The translations under genes and the position numbers were made by a program. Source: Halochromatium glycolicum (GTDB lineage: Bacteria; Pseudomonadota; Gammaproteobacteria; Chromatiales; Chromatiaceae). Taken from it: a stretch of DNA of 64,000 nt. The stretch lies in assembly GCF_016584085.1 (NCBI RefSeq), contig NZ_NRSJ01000008.1, forward strand, positions 62,001 through 126,000. Reading direction: 5' to 3'. The notes below the pieces were generated by a model. That model did not search any database and was not told where the DNA came from. It worked only from the letters and a program-made list of their open reading frames with translations. Below, in pieces: positions 8,780 to 17,747 of this stretch; position 1 is the stretch's first letter, and each line of letters opens with the position of its first letter.

Positions 8780-9508
8780 GGTTCAATGCGCCCGCGGCGA
8801 TATCGATAACCGGGATGTAGAAGCCCCTTCGGCCTCGCTCCCGGCGTTCTCGAGCCCGGCGAACGGGTGCTCGACATCGGCTGCGGCGGCTTGGCCGAGC
8901 ACGCCGCGCGTCACAATGACGCGCAGGTGGTCGGGCTGACTAGCTCGCGCGAGCAGGCGCAGTTGGCGCGGGAGTGTTGCGCCGGGCTGCCGGTCGATGT
9001 CCGGCTCCAGGGTGATCGGGAGCTGGATGGGCGTTTCGACAAGATCGCCTCGGTGGGCATGTTCGAGGACGCCGGTCGCAATAACGACGCGGCCTTCTTC
9101 GACACCGCCGCGCGGCTGCTGAAAGAGGACGGTCTGTTCCTACTCCATACCATCGGCCCCAGCGCCGACAGTCCGGTCAATGACCCCTGGATCGACCGCG
9201 ATATCTTCCCCAACGGCGAGCTGCCCAATGCCGAGCGGCTCGCCCAGGCGCTGCGATCGCGCTTCGTGTTCGAGGACTGGCATGCGTTCGGACCGGACTA
9301 CGATCGTACTTTGATGGCCTGGTGGGCGAACGTCGAGCAGGCCTGGCCAGCGCTCGCCGATGCTGGCTACGACGCGCGCTTCCGGCGCATGTGGAGGTAC
9401 TACCTGCATTGCTCGGCGGGGTCCTTCCGTTCGCGCCACGATGATCTCTGGCAGCTCGTGCTGAGCCATCCGGGCGGGCGCAGCGAAACCTATCGAGCAC
9501 CGCGTTGA
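8780..9508 (+). pseudogene. cfa: Decayed cyclopropane-fatty-acyl-phospholipid synthase gene
   Basis: From about 8850 a frame reads LEPGERVLDIGCGGLAEHAA and continues through SVGMFEDAG, LHTIGPSADSPVNDPWIDRD, IFPNGELP, EDWHAFGPDYDRTLMAWW and CSAGSFRSR, closely following the C-terminal half of Cfa enzymes. The N-terminal 150 or more residues are absent. A trace of the preceding block (CARGDIDNRDVEA, near 8790-8830) is in another frame. The SAM motif has lost two residues (GCGGLA instead of GCGWGGLA), and FEHVG is FEDAG. The best explanation is a pseudogene. A shortened GTG-initiated product of 213 residues (8867-9508) cannot be excluded but would lack the lipid-binding N-terminal domain. Confidence 0.75.
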
Positions 9509-9513
9509 GATCG

Positions 9514-9544
9514 GCCCGGCCGGCGCGACCTGCACCGGCCGGGC
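9514..9544. terminator. GC-rich hairpin, possible bidirectional terminator
   Basis: The arms GCCCGGCCGG and CCGGCCGGGC form a perfect 10-bp stem with an 11-nt loop just after the cfa pseudogene. There is no U-tract, so its role as a terminator is uncertain. Confidence 0.4.
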
Positions 9545-9669
9545 GTCTCCCGCAGTCGCATCTGCCGTTGTGCCAGCCAGCGCCGCACAAGGTGCAGCGC
9601 GCCCCGTTGCTCTTCAATGGGATGAATCATGCGGGATTCATCGTCCGGGATGGCGCCCTGCCATGAGCG

Positions 9670-9888
9670 TTAGTCCTCGCCGATGACGCGCTCGTCTTTT
9701 GGGCGGGAAAGGAGCTTCTCGGCCTCTGATTGGTGCTTGGCGAAGATCATCCGGTAGTCGGCGTCATCGCCTTCGGCGCGCTCGGCGCGGAGGTGACGCA
9801 CGATGCTGCGGGCATCCTGGTAGCGGTCCTTGGTATCGATATGGGTCAGGACGAGGTTGGGCCGGATCTTGTAGACGAAGTAGGGCAT
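9670..9888 (-). CDS. Small conserved-looking hypothetical protein
   Basis: 72 residues beginning MPYFVYKIRPNLVLTHIDTK. The ATG at 9888 has a GGAAA ribosome site at suitable spacing. Upstream in-frame ATGs at 9903 and 9933 would add an unrelated-looking leader. The protein is short, charged and soluble, with a C-terminal amphipathic helix (RMIFAKHQSEAEKLLS). I recall similar MPYFVY-starting small proteins in related gammaproteobacteria but know no function. It is monocistronic as far as can be seen. Confidence 0.6.
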   Translation of the reverse strand: MPYFVYKIRPNLVLTHIDTKDRYQDARSIVRHLRAERAEGDDADYRMIFAKHQSEAEKLLSRPKDERVIGED

Positions 9889-10050
9889 ACCACAGCTTTC
9901 CATCTTGGTGCCCCGGGCGGCTCTTGCCGGCAAGCGCGGCGCCCGGGCCGGGGTGGTTCAAACAGCGCGCCGGCTTTGTCGCAGAAATGGTGATGCGGCG
10001 CAAGCATCCATATACCCAAACCACGTCAGTCGACGGCAGGGCGTAGCGGA

Positions 10051-10150
10051 GGGTCGGGTAGCGGCAATTGGGGGTGTCGACGGCATGGAAGCCGTCGTCA
10101 AGCCTCCAAGGATGGATTCACGGCGTCCCCCGATTGCCGCTGCCCGACCC
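10051..10150. repeat. Long structured hairpin repeat E, copy 1
   Basis: The 24-nt outer arms GGGTCGGGTAGCGGCAATTG... and ...GATTGCCGCTGCCCGACCC are complementary apart from two G-U type changes. Inside lies a second small hairpin (GACGGC/GCCGTC) and then a core, GCCTCCAAGGATGGATTCAC, followed by GGCGTCC. The core is nearly identical to that of 19488-19600, while both sets of arms differ. It could act as a structured transcript end or a REP-like element. Confidence 0.7.
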
Positions 10151-10392
10151 GGAGCGGGCTCGAAACGCCGAAAACTGATCTGCGATGAGTATAGATGGGC
10201 GTGGCCGCTCGTTCGGCGCGCGGTCGGCAGCGCGCGTGCTGCCGGACTGTCCGTTGGTGCGGCGGCTGAGTGCCCGTCAGCAGATGACTTCCCGATTCCG
10301 AGGCAACGGGTGCCGGCAGCTGCTGGAGGCAAATGATGAACAAGCCCCTGGCGATTCCCAGGCGCGGATGGGCTGCCATCCGCGCCGGCGCC

Positions 10393-10479
10393 TTAGATGC
10401 CCTATCAAAACAGCCGCTTGACTCGCACAACCTCCTGATCTAACTGGCTAGAGCGGGCATTCTGTTAGGGCTTCTTAGG
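10393..10479 (+). repeat. Interspersed repeat C, copy 1
   Basis: An 85-90-bp repeat with imperfect inverted ends (GCCCTATCAAAA ... TTCTGTTAGGGC). It contains a conserved CCGCTTGACTCGCACAA segment. This copy abuts the 3' end of the pentapeptide-repeat gene. Further copies are at 24036, 27748, 54213 and 60285, with a degenerate one at 14503. All lie at gene 3' ends. Confidence 0.8.
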
Positions 10480-10484
10480 CTGGA

Positions 10485-11339
10485 TTAGCGCAGATTCTTC
10501 TTATAGCTCGGGATCTTGGCGTTGCGAGCCTTCGAGAAGTTGGCGAACTCCATGGTTACGCTGGCGAGCTGGACGCCGCTGAAATCGGCATCGGTGACGA
10601 TCGCGCCGCGCAGGATGGCGCCGCCGAGGACGGCCCCGGTGAGGTCGGCCCCGGTCAGGTCGGCGTTGCGGAGGTTCGCATCCTGCGCCGAGACGTTGTG
10701 TAGCCGGGCCCAGCTGAGATCGGCACCTTCGAGGTTGGCCAGGTTGATCACTGTGAAACCGCCCGCCTGCGAGCTGGTCAGATCGGCCTCGCGGAGGTTG
10801 GCGTTGACCAGATTCGCGTCGTTGAGGTGGCAATCGCGAAGATCGGCCGAGCACAGGTTGGCCTCGCGCAGATTGGCCTGGATGAAGAGCGCGCGTGGGG
10901 CGGTGACATGACAGAGGTTGCTGTGGCAGAAATCAGCGCCGCGCATGTCGGCGCCATTCAGACGCGCCCGCTGCAGTGTGGCGAAACGGACCTCGGCCTT
11001 TCGCAGGTCGGCACCGTCCAAGATCGCATCACTGAGATCGCACTGGCTGAGTACTGCGGCTGCCGCCGGTCGTTCCGAGCCGGCCCGCACCCGTGATAGG
11101 TCCGCGCCGCTCAGCATCGCTTCGTTGAGGTGGGCGCTAAGCAGTCTGGCCCCGACAAGGGTTGCTTCGCGCAGATCGGCTCCGACCAGATCGCTGAACT
11201 CGAGATTCGCGTCGGTCAGGTCCATGCCGCGCAGGTCGGCGCCGTTCAGCCGCATATCGCGTAGATCGGCGCCGATGAGCGAATCGCCTTCGACCGAGGC
11301 CAGCACCTCGCCCGTGTCTTTGTGTTTGATCTCGACCAT
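10485..11339 (-). CDS. Pentapeptide-repeat protein
   Basis: 284 residues from ATG 11339, with GGAGG at ideal spacing. After a short N-terminal segment (MVEIKHKDTGEVLASVEG), almost the whole chain is A(D/N)Lxx repeats, for example GADLRDMRLNGADLRGMDLT and NLREANLCSADLRDCHLN. It should fold as a right-handed quadrilateral beta-helix of about 45-50 repeats. No signal peptide or membrane segment is visible. Pentapeptide proteins include DNA-mimicking gyrase protectors and scaffolds, but without more context the function is unknown. A break near SERPAAAAVLSQC may be a loop in the helix. Confidence 0.92.
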   Translation of the reverse strand: MVEIKHKDTGEVLASVEGDSLIGADLRDMRLNGADLRGMDLTDANLEFSDLVGADLREATLVGARLLSAHLNEAMLSGADLSRVRAGSERPAAAAVLSQCDLSDAILDGADLRKAEVRFATLQRARLNGADMRGADFCHSNLCHVTAPRALFIQANLREANLCSADLRDCHLNDANLVNANLREADLTSSQAGGFTVINLANLEGADLSWARLHNVSAQDANLRNADLTGADLTGAVLGGAILRGAIVTDADFSGVQLASVTMEFANFSKARNAKIPSYKKNLR

Positions 11340-11518
11340 GGTGTCCTCCTCGGATGATGGTGGTTGCCGACCGCGGCACGCTTGATCGTCTTAGGTGGTG
11401 AGTGGCCGTTGCTCACAGCGAACCCGAGTCGACGGCCCGATCCGCTATGCTATCCACCCCCTGCCGCCTTTGCATCAGAATACAGAGCAGGCTATCACCG
11501 CAGCCCCTGGAGGAGACG

Positions 11519-12817
11519 ATGAAACTCGAGACCATGGCCATTCATGCCGGCTTTGAACCGGACCCGACGACGAAGTCAGTCGCGACGCCGATCTACCAGA
11601 CGACCAGCTATGCGTTCGACGATACCCAACACGGTGCTGACCTATTCGATTTGAAGGTCCAGGGCAATATCTACACCCGAATCATGAATCCGACCAGCGA
11701 CGTGCTCGAGCAACGGGTCGCGGCGATGGAAGGGGGGGTGGGTGCGCTGGCTTTGGCGTCCGGGATGGCGGCTGTGACGAATGCGATCTTCACGCTGGCC
11801 CAGTCCGGCGACAACATCATCGCCACCTCGACCCTTTACGGGGGGACCTACAACCTGTTCGCACATACACTGCCGCGGCTCGGGATCGAGGTCCGGCTGG
11901 TCAAGCCCAACGACATCGATGCGATGGCTGCGCAGATCGATGCCAACACCAAGGCGGTCTTCTGCGAGTCAATCGGCAATCCGGCTGGCAACGTCGCCAA
12001 TCTCAAGGCCGTTGCGGAGATGGCCCACGCGCAGGGGGTGCCGGTGATCTGCGACAACACGGTGCCCAGCCCTTACCTGTGCCGCCCGTTTGAGCATGGC
12101 GCTGACATCGTCGTGCACGCGCTGACCAAGTACATGGGCGGGCACGGCACCACCATCGGCGGGGTGCTGGTGGACTCCGGCAACTTCCCCTGGGCCGAGC
12201 ACGCCGAGCGCTTCCCGATGCTGAACGAACCCGATGTCTCGTACCATGGGGTGGTCTATACCGAGGCGCTCGGCCCTGCCGCCTACATCGGTCGGGCGCG
12301 CGTGGTGCCGCTGCGCAACATGGGCAGCGCGATCTCGCCGTTCAACAGTTTCTTGATCCTGCAAGGGATCGAGACCCTGCCGGTGCGCATGGACCGCCAT
12401 TGCGAGAACGCGATGGCCGTCGCCGAGTTCCTCAAGGCGCATGAGAAGGTGGAATGGGTCCGTTATGCGGGCCTGCCGGACAGCCCGGACTATCCGCTGG
12501 TGCAGCAGTACATGGACGGCGGCAAGGCGAGCTCGATCCTGTCGTTCGGCATCCGCTCCGGCTCTGGTTCCGGATCAGGCGGTGGCCGCGAGGCTGGCGC
12601 CCGCTTCATCGATGCGCTCAAGCTTGCGGTCCGACTCGTTAATATCGGGGATGCGAAGACCCTGGCCTGCCACCCGGCGACCACGACCCACCGGCAGCTC
12701 TCGGCAGCGGAGCTCGAGTCTGCCGGGGTCTCCGAGGATCTGGTTCGGCTCTCGATCGGCATCGAGCATGTCGACGACATCATCGCCGATCTGGATCAGG
12801 CCCTCGCGGCGGCATGA
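11519..12817 (+). CDS. metY: O-acetylhomoserine aminocarboxypropyltransferase (sulfhydrylase)
   Basis: 432 residues from ATG 11519 behind GGAGGAGACG. This is a PLP-dependent Cys/Met-metabolism enzyme, with the PLP lysine in HALTKYMGGHG (K204). Start-region motifs ETMAIHAGFEPDPTTKS and PIYQTTSYAFD are typical of MetY rather than MetB or MetC, as is the length. It makes homocysteine from O-acetylhomoserine and sulfide, linking sulfide assimilation to methionine. An unusual Gly/Ser insert (RSGSGSGSGGGR, about 346-357) interrupts a conserved segment before EAGARFIDAL. No SAM riboswitch is seen in the short upstream region. Confidence 0.95.
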   Translation: MKLETMAIHAGFEPDPTTKSVATPIYQTTSYAFDDTQHGADLFDLKVQGNIYTRIMNPTSDVLEQRVAAMEGGVGALALASGMAAVTNAIFTLAQSGDNIIATSTLYGGTYNLFAHTLPRLGIEVRLVKPNDIDAMAAQIDANTKAVFCESIGNPAGNVANLKAVAEMAHAQGVPVICDNTVPSPYLCRPFEHGADIVVHALTKYMGGHGTTIGGVLVDSGNFPWAEHAERFPMLNEPDVSYHGVVYTEALGPAAYIGRARVVPLRNMGSAISPFNSFLILQGIETLPVRMDRHCENAMAVAEFLKAHEKVEWVRYAGLPDSPDYPLVQQYMDGGKASSILSFGIRSGSGSGSGGGREAGARFIDALKLAVRLVNIGDAKTLACHPATTTHRQLSAAELESAGVSEDLVRLSIGIEHVDDIIADLDQALAAA

Positions 12818-12978
12818 TCTGGGCGTGCAGGGTCATTGCGAGGCAGTCGGGCCCTCCTCCAAATGTGCTGCCTCTCGATCGACCTTGCCATGATACCGCG
12901 GCGTCGTTGTTTCGGAGGCCGAGGCCTTGAGGCGCTGCATCGGGCCTTGGAGGGTGGACTGGACCGTCTTGTAGGCGA

Positions 12979-13059
12979 GTGGCTGTCCAGAGACGACGTC
13001 CCGATTGCAGAGCCGCCGGTCGTTGCGGCTCCGGGAAGCAAATGATGGACGATTCCTAA
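12979..13059 (+). repeat. Interspersed repeat B, degenerate copy
   Basis: Starts GTGGCTGTCCAGAGACGACG and ends GATGGACGATTCCTAA, matching both ends of repeat B (27585-27664) with a diverged centre. The terminal TAA (13057-13059) is the target duplication of MITE A copy 2. Confidence 0.65.
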
Positions 13060-13216
13060 GACGATTGCCGGAAGAGCTCGTACCGAATTGCGCAGGATTT
13101 TCGTTTGCCTTCGAGGAACGTCGCCGGGAGCATAGCCGGGCTATGTGACCGGCGGCGCGACGAAGAAGGCGAGCGAAAAGACCAGCAAGGCGGTATGAGC
13201 TTTGACAGAAATCGCC
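13060..13216 (+). mobile_element. MITE-like repeat A, copy 2 (157 bp, TAA target duplication)
   Basis: Same 157-bp element as at 488 and 39270, in the orientation of the latter. TAA flanks both sides (13057-13059 and 13217-13219). It is inserted at the end of a repeat B copy, as is copy 1. The left terminus has one change (GACGATT for GGCGATT). Confidence 0.85.
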
Positions 13217-13219
13217 TAA

Positions 13220-13493
13220 GCATTACGGGCCGGGCGCAGAGGCCCCGCGCGCTCGCCCCGGGTCGCTGCGCGGGTGCTCGGCGGCGCTGGTCGGAACCTC
13301 CGATGATTCGCTGGCGGCCAGACGCGTCTGGAACAGAGGGACCAAACAGGGATCGAATGGGGCAGAGCGGGTCCGTCTCCGTCGGAATGCTGGTCGGACT
13401 CGCCTGCTCATCCTCGCTTCGGAGGTCGCTGGGTTCCGTCATACCGCGCCCATCGTAAACGCCGATTGGATCTAACCGCTCAGATGCCTGCCT
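13220..13493. other. Intergenic, no recognised gene
   Basis: About 270 bp between MITE A copy 2 and the PDZ-protein gene. No convincing reading frame, repeat copy or RNA is seen. It probably carries the promoter of the downstream gene. Confidence 0.4.
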
Positions 13494-14402
13494 ATGTTCA
13501 AAATCGCTACCCTGATCACACCAACCCTGACCTTCTTTGCTGGACTGACGGCTGGCGCACTCGTGTTCTCAGCGCCCGGCGAGCAACAGCCCGAGACAGC
13601 GCCGCTAGCTGATCAAGGGCAAGCGCCCGCAGCGACAGCGCTAACCGTCGAGTCTGGCGAGGAGGAATCAACCGAGGCGGCCAAGGCGGCGACGGCTGAA
13701 CCGGAGGTTGAGCCTTCTGTCGCAGCACCGCCGCCAGAGTTTATCGAGCGCATCGATCGGATCAGCGATGCCTGGGGCCGAATGCAGTCGGAGCTCGCCG
13801 ACCTGCGTCAGCGGGTCGCGATGCTGGAACGTCGGCCAGTACCTGCGGCCGCAGCAGAGCGGGATGAGGATGACCGCCCTCGGCGCGCTCGGACGCCAGA
13901 GCAGCAGCGCGACGCCTTGGTCCAGGCGGGTGTCGCGATCGATGTCGCTGAGGACCTGGTGCTGCGGCGCAGTGAGGTTTCGCTGCGCCGGCTGGAGCTC
14001 CGCGATCGGGCGATTAGGGAGGGCTGGATCAACAGTGATCGCTATCGGGAGGAGCTGCAGCGGATCAACGCGGACCGAGTGTCGGTGCGGGATGAGGTTG
14101 GCCCCGAGATCTATGATCGGTTCCTCTATGAGACAGGCTCAGATAACCGGGTGTTGGTCGATGCGGTGATTCCCGGCTCGGCGGGTGATCAGAATGGTCT
14201 TATGCCCGGCGACGTCGTCGAGCGCTACGCGGAGGCGGCAATCTTCGATCCCCGCGATCTGCGGAATGCGACCAGCGATGGGATCAGCGGAGAACTGGTC
14301 CCGGTTCAAGTGCGCCGAGAGGGTGAGCTGCAAGAGATATGGCTGCCTCGGGGACCCATCGGTATTCAGCTAGAGACAGCCCGCATTGAGCCGCAGGGCT
14401 AA
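13494..14402 (+). CDS. Membrane-anchored or exported protein with C-terminal PDZ-like domain
   Basis: 302 residues. A hydrophobic N-terminal segment (LITPTLTFFAGLTAGALVF) acts as signal anchor. A low-complexity Glu/Ala/Pro linker (about 25-85) and a short coiled coil (AWGRMQSELADLRQRVAML) follow, then a charged helical region (about 135-210). The last 80 residues look like a PDZ domain, with VDAVIPGSAGDQNGLMPGDV as the carboxylate-binding and GLxxGD block. No protease domain is present, so it may be a periplasmic adaptor. The family is not recognised. The start has no clear ribosome site. Confidence 0.6.
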   Translation: MFKIATLITPTLTFFAGLTAGALVFSAPGEQQPETAPLADQGQAPAATALTVESGEEESTEAAKAATAEPEVEPSVAAPPPEFIERIDRISDAWGRMQSELADLRQRVAMLERRPVPAAAAERDEDDRPRRARTPEQQRDALVQAGVAIDVAEDLVLRRSEVSLRRLELRDRAIREGWINSDRYREELQRINADRVSVRDEVGPEIYDRFLYETGSDNRVLVDAVIPGSAGDQNGLMPGDVVERYAEAAIFDPRDLRNATSDGISGELVPVQVRREGELQEIWLPRGPIGIQLETARIEPQG

Positions 14403-14406
14403 TGCG

Positions 14407-14434
14407 ACGATCGGCGCCCGCGGGCGCCGATCGT
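14407..14434. terminator. Perfect 28-bp palindrome after the PDZ-protein gene
   Basis: ACGATCGGCGCCC and its exact complement GGGCGCCGATCGT flank a CG centre, 4 nt past the stop. Without a U-run it is at best a transcript-end or 3' stabilising hairpin. Confidence 0.5.
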
Positions 14435-14502
14435 GAGCCACGATCGATATCGGCTGTATAAGCGTCTTATTTGCAGTAGCTGCAAGTCCCCTCCGTCGGC
14501 GC

Positions 14503-14585
14503 CCCTAATAGCGCGCTCAAAACGACCGCTTGACTTGCACAAGTGTCCCCGATTTGGAAGGCTGCAGAAGTCATCCTGTTACCGT
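14503..14585 (+). repeat. Interspersed repeat C, degenerate copy
   Basis: CCCTAATAGCGCGCTCAAAA and CGACCGCTTGACTTGCACAA match the first half of repeat C. The second half is eroded to CATCCTGTTACCG. It lies downstream of the PDZ-protein gene. The rest of 14586-14824 shows nothing I recognise. Confidence 0.6.
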
Positions 14586-14824
14586 GAGACAATCGGGGAT
14601 CGTCTCATTCTTCAGGGTGGCTGGCCGCCATGATCGTTAGGGCCTTGCAGTGCCAGTGGAGTGCAACAAGGCAGTCCCCAAGATTTAGTACGCGTGGACC
14701 CGTGTGCTAGAGAGCGCACAGCGCTGCCGGTGCTTGGCATGATGTCAGGCTCGACGACGAGCGATTGCGTTTATCTGCTTGCGAGCTAGACTGATATCAG
14801 CTTAGTTCAACAGGTTTCCTGAAA

Positions 14825-16228
14825 ATGTCACAGAACGGCGCCAGGCAGCCCTCGAGGGAACCGGTTGCATTATCTCAGAAACAGCGATATATCAGTCTTT
14901 TAGAGGATACCGGGGTGCCCGAGTCGGAGCATCCGGAGTATGTCAGCGCGGTCGAGGCGTTTCTGCGGGCACTTCGACCCGCTACGCTGCATGCCCTCTC
15001 CACCGATGCGGTGAGCGACTATCTCGAACGACTCTGCCAGCGCCCTGATCTCGAGGACGAGCAGGTGCGCCGGGCCATTGGGGCGCTGCGCTTGTTGCTG
15101 CTGCAACTGACGCGCACGCCGGCCGGACAAGACGTCGACTGGTCAGGCTGGTTGGAGCGCCGCCGTGCGGTCTCTCCCGAAACCGCGTCATCCCCGTCAA
15201 GAGCGGTTGATGCTCCCGGCACCCATACGACAGTCGCGACCGGTGTGCCGCGCATTGCGCGCGCTGCACAGACCTTTCCAATTTTGAACGAATTGGCGGC
15301 AGCTGTTCAGCAGCGCAGGTATTCGGTGCGCACTGAGCAGTCCTATATCGATTGGTGTAACCGGTTTCTCGCGTTTTGTTCCGATAAGGAGCGAGAACAG
15401 ATCGAACAAGCGGATGTCCAGCGTTTTCTGCGGCATCTCGAAGAAGACTGTGGGTTGGCGCCGAAGACCCAGAGCCTAGCCTATAATGCCGTCGCGTTCT
15501 TTTTTCAGCACGTCTTGGATAAGCCGCTTGACGGCGCTTCAGTCGACAGGAGGAGGCCACAGCGGCAGCCGCCGACGATGCTCGAGCGCGAGGAGGTCAA
15601 GCGCCTTCTCGAGACGATGAGTGGCAGCCTAGGGCTGATGGCGCATCTGCTCTATGGGACAGGGATGCGCCTAATGGAATGCGTGCGCCTCAGGGTGCGC
15701 GATATCGATTTCGAGCAGCGCAGGATCAGTGTGCGCGATCGCAACGGAGAAAAAGATCGGGAGCTCCCTCTACCGGAGACGCTGCATGAGCGGCTGCGAC
15801 AGCATTTGCAACAGGTCTCTGCGCAGTATCGGGACGATTTGGCGAGCGGTGTTGCAACGGTCAGCCTGCCAGCGACAGTGGCAGGGGAATCGCCGGAGGC
15901 TGCACGTGAATGGGCTTGGCAGTATGTCTTTCCGAGTGCGCAGCTTTCACGCGATCCGGCATCCGGGCAGGTTGGGCGCACGCATCTGCATGCGTCCTCG
16001 TTACAGCGCGCGCTCCGTTCGACAGCGCAGAGCGCGCAAATCAGCACCCGCGTCAATGCGCAGGCATTGCGGGATGCCTTTGCCATCCATGTGCTGGAGA
16101 GCGGTTGCGATATCCGCACGCTCCAAGGCTTGCTTGGCCATACGGACATCGCGACGACGATGCGCTATGCGCGGCTCGGCAATCGGGCTGATCTCATGCA
16201 GGTGAGCAGCCCGATCGATTCGATCTGA
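14825..16228 (+). CDS. Integron-integrase-like tyrosine recombinase with long N-terminal extension
   Basis: 467 residues, compared with about 320-340 for IntI enzymes. About 145 extra N-terminal residues contain their own SAM-like helical segment. Then follows the usual core-binding domain (RRYSVRTEQSYIDWCNRFLAF) and catalytic domain: box I GTGMRLMECVRLR, and the IntI-type insertion WAWQYVFPSAQLSRDP with GRTHLHASSLQRALR. After these come LQGLLGHTDIATTMRYARLG with the box II His and nucleophile Tyr. The HxxR motif is changed: AQALRDAF replaces the usual CHTLRH, so the first His is Gln while the Arg is retained. No attC-like cassette array flanks it. It is convergent with nrdB, with a 15-bp gap. 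Confidence 0.85.
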   Translation: MSQNGARQPSREPVALSQKQRYISLLEDTGVPESEHPEYVSAVEAFLRALRPATLHALSTDAVSDYLERLCQRPDLEDEQVRRAIGALRLLLLQLTRTPAGQDVDWSGWLERRRAVSPETASSPSRAVDAPGTHTTVATGVPRIARAAQTFPILNELAAAVQQRRYSVRTEQSYIDWCNRFLAFCSDKEREQIEQADVQRFLRHLEEDCGLAPKTQSLAYNAVAFFFQHVLDKPLDGASVDRRRPQRQPPTMLEREEVKRLLETMSGSLGLMAHLLYGTGMRLMECVRLRVRDIDFEQRRISVRDRNGEKDRELPLPETLHERLRQHLQQVSAQYRDDLASGVATVSLPATVAGESPEAAREWAWQYVFPSAQLSRDPASGQVGRTHLHASSLQRALRSTAQSAQISTRVNAQALRDAFAIHVLESGCDIRTLQGLLGHTDIATTMRYARLGNRADLMQVSSPIDSI

Positions 16229-16243
16229 GATCGCGGCTGGACC

Positions 16244-17677
16244 TCAATCCCAGCTCAGCGCGCCACCGGTCTGGTACTCGGTGACCCGGGTCTCGAAGAA
16301 GTTCTTCTCCTTCTTCAGGTCCAGCACCTCGGACATCCAGGGGAACGGATTGGTCGCGCCGGGATACTGCTCCGGCAGGCCGATCTGCGCGCAGCGTCGG
16401 TTCGCGATGAAGTGCAGGTACTCCTCGAACATCGGCGCGTTCAGCCCGAGCACGCCGCGCGGCATGGTCTCATGGGCGTAGTCGGCCTCGAGCTGGACCG
16501 CATCGCGGATCATCGTCACCAGCTCATCCTTGAACTCGGCCGTCCACAGGTGCGGGTTCTCGATCTTGATCTGGTTGATCACATCGATGCCGAAGTTCAT
16601 GTGCATCGACTCGTCGCGCAGGATGTACTGGAACTGCTCGGCGGTGCCGGTCATCTTGTTGCGTCGGCCCATGCTCAAGACCTGTACGAAGCCGACGTAG
16701 AAGAAGATCCCCTCGAAGATCACATAGAAGGCGACCAACTCACGCAGCAGTCGGCGGTCGTTCTCCGGGGTGCCGGTGTGGAAGTGCGGGTCGGCCAGGT
16801 ACTGGGTGTAGGGCAGCGCCCACTCGGCCTTGCGCGCGACCGACGGGACCTCGCGGTACATGTTGAAGATCTCACCCTCGTCCAGCCCCAGGGACTCGAC
16901 GACATACTGATAGGCGTGGGTGTGAAGCGCCTCCTCGAAGGCCTGACGCAGCAGGTACTGGCGGCACTCGGGGTTGGTGATGTGCCGGTAGACCGCGAGC
17001 ACCAGGTTGTTGGCGACGAGCGAGTCGGCGGTCGAGAAGAAGCCGAGGTTGCGCTTGATGATGGTGCGCTCGTCGTCGGTGAGGCCCTGTGGGTCCTTCC
17101 AGAGCGCGATGTCCGCGTTCATGTTGATCTCCTGCGGCATCCAGTGGTTGGCGCAGGCGTCAAGGTATTTCTGCCAGGCCCAGTCGTACTTGAAGGGCAC
17201 GAGCTGGTTGAGGTCGGCGTGGCAGTTGATGATCCGCTTGTCATCGACGCGCACCCGGCCGGCGCCGATCTCGAGGTCCTCGAGGCCGGTCGCCCCGCCC
17301 GCGGCGGAGGTCTCAATCGCGGACACCGGGGCCATCGCTTGTGCCGAGGCGCCCGACTCGTCCTTGGCCTTGAGCGCCCTCGGCGGGTCGTCATCGAGCA
17401 GGGCAGGCTGATGAGGCCCGGGATTGGGGCTCACGACTGGTGCACTGCCGGCAGTGGCCATCAAGGCGGCATTCGACACCATTCCGCCACCCGGACGCAC
17501 CGGGTCCCCACCGTCATGGGTTGCGCCTTGCTGCGGTCCGGACAGCTCGAAGTCCTCTGAATCGTTCAACCCCTGCTCATTGGACTCGACCGGTGGCGCC
17601 AGGTCAGTCGGCGGGGTTGCGTTGGTGGTGCGCTTGTGCGTGCGGGCACTGGCGAGTGGGTCATCCCAATTCAACAT
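16244..17677 (-). CDS. nrdB: Class Ia ribonucleotide reductase, beta (radical-generating) subunit
   Basis: 477 residues. The di-iron and tyrosyl-radical site is intact: [12 protein letters not shown] supplies Glu, His and, four residues on, the radical Tyr, and DESMHMNFG supplies the second ExxH. The C-terminal tail ([11 protein letters not shown]) is the peptide that docks on NrdA. The first 125 residues are a Pro/Gly-rich, poorly conserved extension with no recognised fold. Together with NrdA it reduces ribonucleoside diphosphates in aerobic conditions. Unusually, nrdA is 2 kb away on the same strand with three unrelated genes between. Confidence 0.95.
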   Translation of the reverse strand: MLNWDDPLASARTHKRTTNATPPTDLAPPVESNEQGLNDSEDFELSGPQQGATHDGGDPVRPGGGMVSNAALMATAGSAPVVSPNPGPHQPALLDDDPPRALKAKDESGASAQAMAPVSAIETSAAGGATGLEDLEIGAGRVRVDDKRIINCHADLNQLVPFKYDWAWQKYLDACANHWMPQEINMNADIALWKDPQGLTDDERTIIKRNLGFFSTADSLVANNLVLAVYRHITNPECRQYLLRQAFEEALHTHAYQYVVESLGLDEGEIFNMYREVPSVARKAEWALPYTQYLADPHFHTGTPENDRRLLRELVAFYVIFEGIFFYVGFVQVLSMGRRNKMTGTAEQFQYILRDESMHMNFGIDVINQIKIENPHLWTAEFKDELVTMIRDAVQLEADYAHETMPRGVLGLNAPMFEEYLHFIANRRCAQIGLPEQYPGATNPFPWMSEVLDLKKEKNFFETRVTEYQTGGALSWD

Positions 17678-17747
17678 GATTCTCTGTTCTCCGTGGCGGG
17701 GTTGAGGTTGTACGCGGATCAGGGCGATCGGGCGCTAGGGGGTGTCG

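Noticed and set aside
11340..11518. SAM riboswitch ahead of metY
   Set aside because: Too short, and no recognisable paired elements or core motifs.
14586..14824. attI/attC recombination sites next to the integron-like integrase
   Set aside because: No cassette ORFs, no R''/R' core pairs and no attC-type hairpins could be seen.
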